Assembly (NCBI GenBank): GCA_009700365.1
Contig: WLME01000012.1
Coordinates: forward strand, 1-15,201
Length of the DNA: 15,201 bases
Source of the DNA: Actinomycetota bacterium
GTDB taxonomy: Bacteria > Actinomycetota > Actinomycetes > Nanopelagicales > Nanopelagicaceae
Direction of reading: 5' to 3'
Shown: positions 1-6,232 of the stretch, piece after piece
Layout: the number at the start of each line of letters is the position of its first letter
Position numbering within the stretch: position 1 is the first letter of the stretch
Translations under genes and position numbers: made by a program
Notes under the pieces: model-generated
What the model was told of the DNA's origin: nothing
Databases searched by the model: none
What the model saw: the letters and a program-made list of their open reading frames with translations, nothing else

Positions 1-1
1 C

Positions 2-85
2 GTTGGTGGTTCTGCACATCCTGGAGGCGGATTGCCATTGGTAGGTCTGAGCGCTGAAATCGTGGCTAACGCAATACTTTCTTAG
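2..85 (+). CDS. C-terminal end of a CrtI-like / amine-oxidase-type FAD-dependent oxidoreductase (5' partial)
   Basis: Reading from base 2, the frame stays open for 27 codons and stops with TAG at 83-85. The residues include GGSAHPGGGLPLVGLSAEI, the glycine- and proline-rich C-terminal FAD-binding motif of the phytoene desaturase / carotenoid oxidoreductase superfamily. The complete CrtI in this window ends in the related GSGTQPGVGVPMV segment. The gene runs on the plus strand and converges on the phosphatidyltransferase gene, sharing 20 bp of 3' coding sequence. Its place beside crtE-crtI-crtB suggests a second carotenoid desaturase or oxidase. With only 27 residues visible, the exact subfamily cannot be fixed, and any NAD(P)/FAD-dependent oxidoreductase of this superfamily is possible. 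Confidence 0.65.
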   Translation, partial: VGGSAHPGGGLPLVGLSAEIVANAILS

Positions 86-683
86 CGCTTCGCATCACCT
101 TAAGGAAACTAAATATAAGAAGTAGAAGGAATGCGTAGGAGAACTGAAGTGTTCCTGGGATATCGAAGATGTAGAAAAGTAGAGCGAATCCCATAAAGAT
201 CGCACGAACCGGTCGTTCTGTAGGCGTTACAACTCCTATTTCGGAGTGACCTAGGGATGCAAGACGTGCACGTGCATACTCTTGCGTCGATGCAACGGTC
301 CACATCGTGATTACAAGCCAAGCAGGTATTCCTAAACGCCACCCCATATAGAGCCAAAATGCTTCAGATATTCGATCGGCAATGGAATCTAGTAAGGATC
401 CCCATTTGCTTTCACTGCCTCGCAATATCGCCACACTTCCATCGATACCATCAAAGAAAAGTGAGATTGCCAGAAGAAGCAGAGAAATTGCGGCATATCT
501 GGAGAGCCCCATTGCTACTGCTGTCCCGAGGCCTAAGAAGGTTAAAAAATTAGGTGAGATGCGAAGTGCAACACAGGCGCGCGCAGCGTGATAAGAAAAT
601 CGCAGCCAACCACCGACAACGCCTTCAACTTCAGCCCCACCATGTAACTGGCTCCAGCGCTGCCTAAACTGAGTCTCGTTCAT
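66..683 (-). CDS. CDP-alcohol phosphatidyltransferase family membrane protein
   Basis: A 205-residue integral membrane enzyme that should transfer a phosphatidyl or similar group from a CDP-lipid to an alcohol, displacing CMP. The family signature DxxDGxxARx8GxxxDxxxD lies at residues 78-103: D78, D81, G82, A85, G95, D99 and D103 are all present. The usual Arg after the Ala is Ile86. Hydrophobic segments lie near 46-76, 118-132, 160-176 and 181-195. A TERPVRA segment near 155-161 resembles the basic stretch seen in phosphatidylinositol-phosphate synthase-like members, so an inositol-lipid or glycerol-lipid role is possible, but the acceptor is unknown. Its ATG overlaps the metF stop codon (ATGA), so the two are probably co-translated. 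The 3' end overlaps the convergent oxidoreductase gene by 20 bp. Confidence 0.85.
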   Translation of the reverse strand: MNETQFRQRWSQLHGGAEVEGVVGGWLRFSYHAARACVALRISPNFLTFLGLGTAVAMGLSRYAAISLLLLAISLFFDGIDGSVAILRGSESKWGSLLDSIADRISEAFWLYMGWRLGIPAWLVITMWTVASTQEYARARLASLGHSEIGVVTPTERPVRAIFMGFALLFYIFDIPGTLQFSYAFLLLLIFSFLKVMRSAKKVLR

Positions 684-1561
684 CTTTCATCCTTAATGTG
701 AGAATAGATTTCGCGAGTCGCAGATGATGTATTCATTGTGTAGAAGTGAAGGCCTGGAGCACCGGCTTCCAATAAATCATTGCACAACTCTGTTGCGATT
801 TCGACACCTAATTTACGAACATCATCAGGGTTACTTTCAAACTTAATAAATGAATCTGAAATGTGTCCTGGGATTGGTACGCCGCTGAGTTCAGCCATTC
901 GATTGAGTTGCTTCACATTAGTAACGGGGAGAATGCCCGGAATAATTGGCATCGAGGATCCCTTTGCAGCCAACTTATCAATTAGCGACTTCCACTTATC
1001 GGCAGAAAAGAAGAACTGAGTTGTGGCAAATGTAGCTCCACGCTTTTCTTTCTCGAGCAATACCTCAACATCTTTATTGAAATCTCCGCGTGATGAAGGG
1101 TGACCGTCAGGGAAAGCTGCAACACCAATTGTGAATCCACCGAATTCAGCCGCAAGTGTTACCAATTCATCAGCATGGTTGAGTCCATCATGAGTTGCGC
1201 TCCACGGCGCCCGTGGACCGCCAGTTGGATCTCCACGCAGTGCCAAGATACTTTTGATGCCGGCATCACGATACTTTCCGAGAATTTCTAGGAGCTCTGC
1301 TCGGCTCGAACCAACACATGTTAAATGCGCAACGGTTGGAATATGTGTGCGGGCGGTTATCTCAGAGGTGATGCGAATTGTGCGATCACGCGTTGATCCA
1401 CCTGCGCCATAGGTCACAGAGATGAAATCAGGAGCGATGGATTCAAGTTGTGACATCGCAGCCCACAGGCGCTCTTCACCTTCAACATCTTTAGGTGGGA
1501 AGAATTCAAAAGAATAAGTGAGGGCTTTGCTGCCATCACTCTTCAGACTGCGCATCTCCAC
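680..1561 (-). CDS. metF: 5,10-methylenetetrahydrofolate reductase
   Basis: Reduces 5,10-methylene-THF to 5-methyl-THF, the methyl donor for methionine synthesis, using FAD and NAD(P)H in the cytoplasm. Counting from the GTG at 1561 (293 aa), the family motifs are SFEFFPPK with the catalytic Glu19 (E. coli Glu28), YGAGGSTR at 51-58, AHLTC near 78-82, LALRGDP with Asp111 (E. coli Asp120), QFFF with Gln182 and PGLHFYTMN near the C terminus. The length is normal for a bacterial single-domain MetF. The frame is open back to 1645, but that would run through crtE. I prefer the GTG at 1561 because a TACCCT -10 hexamer ends six bases upstream of it; the ATG at 1555, two codons later, is the alternative. 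It heads an operon with the CDP-alcohol phosphatidyltransferase and is divergent from crtE. Confidence 0.93.
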   Translation of the reverse strand: MEMRSLKSDGSKALTYSFEFFPPKDVEGEERLWAAMSQLESIAPDFISVTYGAGGSTRDRTIRITSEITARTHIPTVAHLTCVGSSRAELLEILGKYRDAGIKSILALRGDPTGGPRAPWSATHDGLNHADELVTLAAEFGGFTIGVAAFPDGHPSSRGDFNKDVEVLLEKEKRGATFATTQFFFSADKWKSLIDKLAAKGSSMPIIPGILPVTNVKQLNRMAELSGVPIPGHISDSFIKFESNPDDVRKLGVEIATELCNDLLEAGAPGLHFYTMNTSSATREIYSHIKDER

Positions 1562-1567
1562 GGTGTC

Positions 1568-1573
1568 AGGGTA
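1568..1573 (-). promoter_or_regulatory. Predicted -10 hexamer (TACCCT) of a leaderless metF promoter
   Basis: On the minus strand TACCCT matches the actinobacterial TANNNT -10 form. It is followed by six bases and then the metF GTG at 1561, the spacing expected if transcription starts on the start codon. No convincing -35 hexamer is visible. The hexamer shares two bases with the crtE -10. Confidence 0.5.
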
Positions 1574-1577
1574 CCTT
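1572..1577 (+). promoter_or_regulatory. Predicted -10 hexamer (TACCTT) of a leaderless crtE promoter
   Basis: TACCTT at 1572-1577 is followed by six bases and then the GTG at 1584. It mirrors the metF -10 around the GGTACC palindrome at 1570-1575. No clear -35 is seen, and any -35 would lie inside the metF coding sequence. Confidence 0.5.
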
Positions 1578-1583
1578 TTCTCC

Positions 1584-2669
1584 GTGGATAAAGAGGTTTT
1601 GAAGAGTGCATCCGAAGTGCGCGACGCCGTAAAGAGCGAACTCACCCAATATCTTGCAGAGCAACGCGACTATCTCACCAATATTGCATCTGAATTAGTA
1701 CCAGTTTGTGATGCCCTTGAAGACTATCTTCTCGAAGGTGGCAAGCGACTTCGCCCGCTCTTTGCCTACGCCGGATTTATGGCTGCAGGTTCGACACCGT
1801 CACGCACGGATATTCGCGCAATGGCGAGCCTCGAACTCTTGCAAGCGTGTGCGCTCATTCATGATGACTTAATGGATGGATCTGATACTCGACGAGGAAA
1901 GCCAGCAATCCATAGACATTTTGAAAATCTCCATCGTCAAGGTTCTATGGCAGGTCTAGCTGAACAATTCGGTGAAGCCGCAGCTGTTTTACTTGGAGAC
2001 CTTGCATTGGTCTGGTCTGATCACATGTTGCACAACAGCGGTCTATCCCACGAATCACTTACTGCCGCTCTTCGAATTCACGATGAGATGCGTATCGAAC
2101 TCATGGCAGGTCAATATCTTGATGTTCGCGAAGCTGGCGAACGTGAACATAGCGTTGAAAGATCTTTACGCATTGCACGATATAAATCTGGCAAGTACAC
2201 CATCGAACGTCCTTTGCATTTAGGGGCAGTTATTGCGCGTCCTACAGCATCAGAACATTCTGAACTTCTCAACGTGCTATCTGCATATGGGCTTCCGCTG
2301 GGTGAAGCATTCCAACTTCGAGATGACTTGCTCGGAATTTTTGGTAATCCTCAAGAAACCGGTAAGCCTGCTGGAGATGATCTTCGCGAAGGAAAGCGCA
2401 CAGTACTTATGGCGATGACAATGGAAAAAGCATCAGATAGCGCCCGTGCAGAGCTTTCTTCGAATTTGGGTAAGCCAGATCTTTCTCCAGAGAAGATTGA
2501 GTCCTTGCGTCAGTTGATTACAGAAACTGGTGCGGTGGCTGATGTAGAAAAACTCATCGACCGCCTCGGTGAAGAATCTGTAGCTGCTGCGCATTCTGCT
2601 GCAATCAATGAAAATGCACGCCCATTTCTCTTAGCTCTTGCTGAGACTGCAATCCGTAGGAGCTATTAA
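1584..2669 (+). CDS. crtE: Geranylgeranyl diphosphate synthase (polyprenyl synthetase family)
   Basis: Condenses isopentenyl diphosphate with allylic diphosphates to give a C20 (possibly other length) prenyl diphosphate, releasing pyrophosphate. From the GTG at 1584 the protein is 361 residues. It shows GGKRLRP at 52-58, the first aspartate-rich motif DDLMD at 94-98 followed by RR at 103-104, KSGKYT at 201-206, the second motif DDLLG at 247-251 and GDDLREGKRT at 264-273. The C20 product is inferred from its place before crtI and crtB. The same position in mycobacteria is held by idsA2, so it may also feed general isoprenoid needs. An earlier in-frame GTG at 1518 lies inside metF and lacks the promoter fit, so I rejected it. 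The stop overlaps the crtI ATG by one base (TAATG). Confidence 0.92.
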   Translation: MDKEVLKSASEVRDAVKSELTQYLAEQRDYLTNIASELVPVCDALEDYLLEGGKRLRPLFAYAGFMAAGSTPSRTDIRAMASLELLQACALIHDDLMDGSDTRRGKPAIHRHFENLHRQGSMAGLAEQFGEAAAVLLGDLALVWSDHMLHNSGLSHESLTAALRIHDEMRIELMAGQYLDVREAGEREHSVERSLRIARYKSGKYTIERPLHLGAVIARPTASEHSELLNVLSAYGLPLGEAFQLRDDLLGIFGNPQETGKPAGDDLREGKRTVLMAMTMEKASDSARAELSSNLGKPDLSPEKIESLRQLITETGAVADVEKLIDRLGEESVAAAHSAAINENARPFLLALAETAIRRSY

Positions 2670-4153
2670 TGACCAGAACCGTCAAAGGACCCACAGATCA
2701 CGTCGTCATAGTCGGCGCAGGATTAGGTGGACTCAGCGCAGCGCTCAGACTTGCAGGCGCGGGTCGCAAAGTAACCGTTGTAGAGAGAGAGTCTGTTCCG
2801 GGCGGGCGAAACGGTTTGCTCAATAAAGATGGTTATTCATTTGATACTGGACCGACGGTATTAACCATGCCTTCTCTCATTCAAGATGCATTCTCATGCG
2901 TGGGCGAAGATATGAAAGATTGGCTTGAACTCATGCCTCTCTCGCCTTTATACCGAGCCTTCTATGCAGATGGTTCTCAAATCGATGTGCATGCAAATAC
3001 GGCACAGATGGAAGAAGAGATTCGCACCCAAGTCTCAGCCGAAGAAGCGATGGGCTATCGCAAGTATGTCGATTTTGTAACAAAGTTATACAAATATGAA
3101 ATGAATGATTTCATCGACAAGAACATTGATTCGCCACTCAATCTTTTAACGCCAAACCTTGCGCGCTTGATTGCACTTGGTGGCTTTAGACACTTGCAAC
3201 CAAAGGTCAATCAATATCTCAAGGATCCACGCTTGCAAAAAGTCTATTCATTCCAAGCGATGTATGCCGGTGTCAGCCCTCAACAAGCGCTAGCAATCTA
3301 CGCAGTTATCGCATATATGGATTCAGTCAACGGCGTCTTCTTCCCAAAGGGTGGTATGCATGCTGTTCCTCGTGCACTTGCTGCAGCAGCCCAGAAACAT
3401 GGCGTTGAATTTAAATACAACACGACTGTAACCGGACTCGACAAGCAGAATGGTCGCGTCAAGGCTGTCACAACTAATACCGGTGAACGTATTGAGTGCG
3501 ATGTTGTCGTAATGAATCCAGACCTGCCTGTTGTCTGGCGCGATCTCTTGGGTAAGACTCCTCTGAATATCAAGCGCCTTAATTACTCACCATCCTGTGC
3601 AACGCTTCTTGTTGGTTCGTCTAAGAAGTATGACCACATCGCTCACCACAATATTCACTTTGGACAATCGTGGGATGGCGTCTTTGACGAGCTCATCAAT
3701 AAAAAAGTTCTGATGACTGATCCTTCAGTTCTTGTTACCGTTCCAACTCATGATGATGCCTCACTCGCACCAGTCGGAAAGCAGTCGTATTACATCTTGT
3801 ATCCAACGCCTAACCTGGATGCAGATATAGATTGGAAGAAGCAGGCTAAGCCATACCGCGATCAGATGATCCAAACTCTTGAAGATCGCGGATACACAGG
3901 CTTCGCAGATTCCATCGAAACCGAGGTAATGACTACTCCCCTTGATTGGCAGGCTCAAGGAATGGAGCGCGGTGCACCATTTGCTAGCGCACACACCTTC
4001 TTCCAGACAGGTCCATTTAGGCCGCGCAATATGGCAGCAGGATTTGAGAACGTTGTCTTCGCAGGAAGCGGAACGCAACCAGGTGTTGGAGTACCAATGG
4101 TTCTGATTTCAGGTCGATTGGCTGCAGAACGCATTGTGGGTCCGGTTAAGTAA
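2669..4153 (+). CDS. crtI: Phytoene desaturase
   Basis: FAD-dependent bacterial-type phytoene desaturase (494 aa), which introduces conjugated double bases' worth of unsaturation, that is new double bonds, into phytoene at the membrane surface. The N-terminal dinucleotide-binding loop GAGLGG is at residues 16-21 with an acidic Glu39 at the end of the second strand, followed by PGGRN at 44-48. The C-terminal signature FAGSGTQPGVGVPMV ends the FAD fold, followed by SGRLAAERI. The length is typical for CrtI. The number of desaturation steps, and so the product (neurosporene, lycopene or other), cannot be read from the sequence. An AGGAG Shine-Dalgarno lies just upstream at about 2658-2662. The start overlaps the crtE stop by one base and the stop abuts the crtB ATG with no gap, so the three genes form a tightly coupled operon. 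Confidence 0.93.
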   Translation: MTRTVKGPTDHVVIVGAGLGGLSAALRLAGAGRKVTVVERESVPGGRNGLLNKDGYSFDTGPTVLTMPSLIQDAFSCVGEDMKDWLELMPLSPLYRAFYADGSQIDVHANTAQMEEEIRTQVSAEEAMGYRKYVDFVTKLYKYEMNDFIDKNIDSPLNLLTPNLARLIALGGFRHLQPKVNQYLKDPRLQKVYSFQAMYAGVSPQQALAIYAVIAYMDSVNGVFFPKGGMHAVPRALAAAAQKHGVEFKYNTTVTGLDKQNGRVKAVTTNTGERIECDVVVMNPDLPVVWRDLLGKTPLNIKRLNYSPSCATLLVGSSKKYDHIAHHNIHFGQSWDGVFDELINKKVLMTDPSVLVTVPTHDDASLAPVGKQSYYILYPTPNLDADIDWKKQAKPYRDQMIQTLEDRGYTGFADSIETEVMTTPLDWQAQGMERGAPFASAHTFFQTGPFRPRNMAAGFENVVFAGSGTQPGVGVPMVLISGRLAAERIVGPVK

Positions 4154-5032
4154 ATGGATGCCGCTCTTTCAGCATCATATGAAGAGTGCAAACGCCTTAA
4201 CTCGTTGCACGGGAAAACGTATTACTTAGCGACTCTTCTGCTTCCGAAAAATAAGCGACCCTATGTTCATGCGCTCTATGGCTTTGCCCGCTATGCAGAT
4301 GAAATTGTTGATGATTTGGCATCGACTTTATCCCCCACTGAAAAGGCGGATGTGTTGCGCACTTGGAGCAGTGGTGTTCTCGCAGATCTCAAGGCCGGAA
4401 CTAGTACAGATCATATTGGCCGGGCACTCGTTGATACCGCTCGTAAGTTTGATATTCCACATCAGCACTTCGTTGATTTCTTGCACTCGATGGAGATGGA
4501 TTTAACGGTTACCGAATACCAGACCTACGTAGAACTTCTCGAATATGTCTACGGTTCTGCCGCAGTTATTGGACTCGAGATGGTCCCAATATTGGGTTAC
4601 TCCGACAAGCGCGCATTTGAAGCAGCCCAGAAGTTGGGAATTGCTTTTCAGCTTGCAAACTTCATTCGCGATGTGGGTGAAGATCTAGATCGTGGTCGCG
4701 TCTATCTCCCTCTTCAGGAACTCGCTCAATTTGGAGTCGATCGACCAATGCTTGAACGAAGAGTTCTGACCCCTGAAATTATCGAAGCTTTAAAATTCCA
4801 AATCAATCGAGTACGTCAGCTGCAACGCGAAGCAGATATTGGAATCGAATATCTGGATAAAGAATCTCGCCCATGTATTCGGGCAGCCAGCGAGCTCTAT
4901 TGCGGCATCGTTGATGAAGTTGAAGCCATTGGATATGACATATTTAATAAACGCGCTAAGACATCAACTGCTCGACGCGCACGCGTGGCAGGTGCGGCCT
5001 ATATACAGGCGATTGCTGCGCGTATTCGCTAA
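4154..5032 (+). CDS. crtB: Phytoene synthase
   Basis: Condenses two GGPP molecules head to head, through prephytoene diphosphate, to 15-cis phytoene, releasing two pyrophosphates. The 292-residue protein has both Mg-diphosphate binding motifs of the squalene/phytoene synthase family: DEIVD at 49-53 and DVGED at 173-177 within NFIRDVGEDLDRGRVYLP. It starts at the base after the crtI stop and has no separate promoter or strong ribosome binding site of its own, so it probably depends on translational coupling. No lycopene cyclase, ketolase or carotenoid-cleaving oxygenase gene is in the window, so the final pigment is unknown. The partial oxidoreductase at 2-85 might be a further pathway enzyme. 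The TPP riboswitch for the next gene begins about ten bases after the stop codon. Confidence 0.93.
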   Translation: MDAALSASYEECKRLNSLHGKTYYLATLLLPKNKRPYVHALYGFARYADEIVDDLASTLSPTEKADVLRTWSSGVLADLKAGTSTDHIGRALVDTARKFDIPHQHFVDFLHSMEMDLTVTEYQTYVELLEYVYGSAAVIGLEMVPILGYSDKRAFEAAQKLGIAFQLANFIRDVGEDLDRGRVYLPLQELAQFGVDRPMLERRVLTPEIIEALKFQINRVRQLQREADIGIEYLDKESRPCIRAASELYCGIVDEVEAIGYDIFNKRAKTSTARRARVAGAAYIQAIAARIR

Positions 5033-5035
5033 AGT
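5030..5035 (+). promoter_or_regulatory. Possible -10 hexamer (TAAAGT) for the riboswitch transcript
   Basis: TAAAGT fits TANNNT and overlaps the crtB TAA stop. It would start transcription near 5042, just before the riboswitch core. The hexamer is short and no -35 is apparent, so read-through from the crt operon is an equally good explanation. Confidence 0.3.
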
Positions 5036-5042
5036 TACGCCC

Positions 5043-5117
5043 AACGGGAGCCACAGTGGCTGAGAGGACTTCATTGAAGTCGACCGTCTGACTGGTCCGG
5101 TAATGCGGATCTAGAAA
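5043..5117 (+). promoter_or_regulatory. TPP (thi-box) riboswitch upstream of the PnuC-family gene
   Basis: The conserved core GGCTGAGA is at 5058-5065 and the second conserved block, CTGACTGGTCCGGTAATGCGG, runs over 5088-5108. The arms can be paired by eye: ACGG 5044-5047 with CCGT 5084-5087 (P2), AGCC 5049-5052 with GGCT 5058-5061 (P3), an accessory hairpin GACTTC-ATT-GAAGTC at 5067-5081 (P3a), and GTCCG 5095-5099 with CGGAT 5106-5110 (P5 region). The closing P1 helix is weak or unclear. A Shine-Dalgarno AGGA at 5120-5123 follows directly and no terminator hairpin lies between, so control is probably at translation initiation, turning uptake off when TPP is plentiful. Confidence 0.85.
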
Positions 5118-5129
5118 TGAGGAACACAA

Positions 5130-5720
5130 GTGTTTTCTACCTTCTTTATTGCATGGGGTTATGAAGTCTCTTATCTTGAATTTGTCGCATCAATCGCTTC
5201 GTTTATTGGCGTCGCACTTGGTATTACAGCAAAGCGAATTACGTGGCCATGGTGGGCGTTGAGTAGTGCGTTATATGGAATCTTCTTCTTGCAATATAAG
5301 TTATATGCGAGTGCAGCGCTTCAGATAGTTTTTATCATTGCGGCAATTGCAGGTTGGTATGGATGGGAACCATCAGGTGCAAAGCCGGGTCGATTTAAGA
5401 ATAGATATCGAATTTATACACTTGTTGCGATTCTCGTAGCTACTCTCGCACTCGGCCCTCTTTTGAAATGGCTAGGCGCAGCTTCTACTTATATTGATGC
5501 GGTTCTCTTCTTTGGATCATTAGCGGCGCAAATCTTGATGGTCTACGAAAAATACGATAGTTGGCCTATGTGGCTCGTCGTTGATGCCGGATACACGGCA
5601 CTCTATGCATCACAGGGACTACTCTTTACAACGCTGCTCTATGTGGCATTTACTGCAATGGCGGCACTGGGATGGAGTACTTGGTATGGATCTCATAGAC
5701 GCGCTCTTAGATCTCTGTAA
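5130..5720 (+). CDS. pnuT: PnuC-family transporter, predicted thiamine transporter (PnuT type)
   Basis: A 196-residue hydrophobic protein of the PnuC (SWEET-like fold) family, which moves vitamin-type substrates by facilitated diffusion with trapping by an intracellular kinase. Membrane segments lie near residues 15-33, 40-56, 59-79, 95-112, 120-137, 142-161 and 165-185. The WxxW-type motif GWYGW at 75-79 follows a conserved Gln65, as in PnuC proteins. The GTG at 5130 has AGGA at a six-base spacing. The PnuC family alone would suggest nicotinamide riboside, but the TPP riboswitch directly upstream indicates thiamine (PnuT), a pairing known in other bacteria. The cargo is therefore an inference from regulation. 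The downstream kinase gene starts 35 bp before this one ends. Confidence 0.8.
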   Translation: MFSTFFIAWGYEVSYLEFVASIASFIGVALGITAKRITWPWWALSSALYGIFFLQYKLYASAALQIVFIIAAIAGWYGWEPSGAKPGRFKNRYRIYTLVAILVATLALGPLLKWLGAASTYIDAVLFFGSLAAQILMVYEKYDSWPMWLVVDAGYTALYASQGLLFTTLLYVAFTAMAALGWSTWYGSHRRALRSL

Positions 5721-6222
5721 AGAACATTCACAGCCCATCATTGCAATTGATGGGCCGGCCGGTGCGGGTAAGACAACGCTTGCCCATGACATCAAGCTGG
5801 CACTTGCACAGCGATATGTCATTACTGAAATTCACATGGATGACTTGTATGACGGTTGGGATAATGCACTTACACATCAGCTCTCTGATGTGCTGACTCA
5901 TCTTGTTTCAGCACATAAAAAATCTTCAGCTATATCGCTTTCCACTTACGACTGGCATGCAGCTGCCTTTTCACCGGTTATCGAGATAGAAAAGTCAGAA
6001 CTTCTGATTCTTGAAGGGGTAGGCAGTGGACAAATGGCTATTCGTGAATTCTTATCCGCCCTTATCTGGATTGATATCGACGAAAGTGAAGGACTAGCAA
6101 GGGTTCTAGAGCGAGATGGAAAAGAGATTGAGAATCAGATGAGAAAGTGGCTTGCAACACAAGAGCAACACTTTCGACGTGAAGGCACGCAGAACGCCGC
6201 TGATTTCGTACTGACTACCTAG
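5686..6222 (+). CDS. Small P-loop kinase, uridine-kinase-like; candidate vitamin (thiamine) salvage kinase
   Basis: A 178-residue soluble protein with a Walker A motif GPAGAGKTT at 23-31, a DDLYDGW segment at 52-58 like the substrate-binding region of uridine kinase-type enzymes, STYDWH near 86-91, a Walker B-like LLILEGVGSG at 106-115 and an arginine-containing lid around 136-154. It belongs to the P-loop nucleoside/sugar kinase group; similar actinobacterial proteins are usually annotated only as ATP-binding or uridine kinase-like. The start is the ATG at 5686, with GGAG at 5674-5677 eight bases upstream. Longer in-frame starts would fall deep inside the transporter gene in the wrong frame. 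The 35-bp overlap with pnuT and the riboswitch upstream suggest it phosphorylates the imported compound, but the substrate is not shown by sequence. Confidence 0.8.
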   Translation: MDLIDALLDLCKEHSQPIIAIDGPAGAGKTTLAHDIKLALAQRYVITEIHMDDLYDGWDNALTHQLSDVLTHLVSAHKKSSAISLSTYDWHAAAFSPVIEIEKSELLILEGVGSGQMAIREFLSALIWIDIDESEGLARVLERDGKEIENQMRKWLATQEQHFRREGTQNAADFVLTT

Positions 6223-6225
6223 AAT
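6220..6225 (+). promoter_or_regulatory. Predicted -10 hexamer (TAGAAT) of a leaderless promoter for the PASTA kinase
   Basis: TAGAAT fits TANNNT and ends seven bases before the ATG at 6233. Its first three bases are the TAG stop of the upstream kinase gene. There is no Shine-Dalgarno before the ATG, which supports a leaderless start. No -35 match is visible. Confidence 0.5.
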
Positions 6226-6232
6226 TCGGGAT

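Noticed and set aside
1518..1583. Earlier GTG start for crtE at 1518
   Set aside because: These codons overlap the metF N terminus, contain no prenyl-synthase motif and lie upstream of the predicted -10.
1562..1645. N-terminal extension of metF up to an ATG at 1645
   Set aside because: It would run about 60 bp through crtE coding sequence. MetF homology begins only at TYSFEFFPPK, and the promoter fit places the start at 1561 or 1555.
5581..5685. Earlier start for the P-loop kinase at 5581
   Set aside because: The residues look like out-of-frame transporter sequence rich in His, Met and Trp. A Shine-Dalgarno sits before the ATG at 5686, and the kinase fold begins there.
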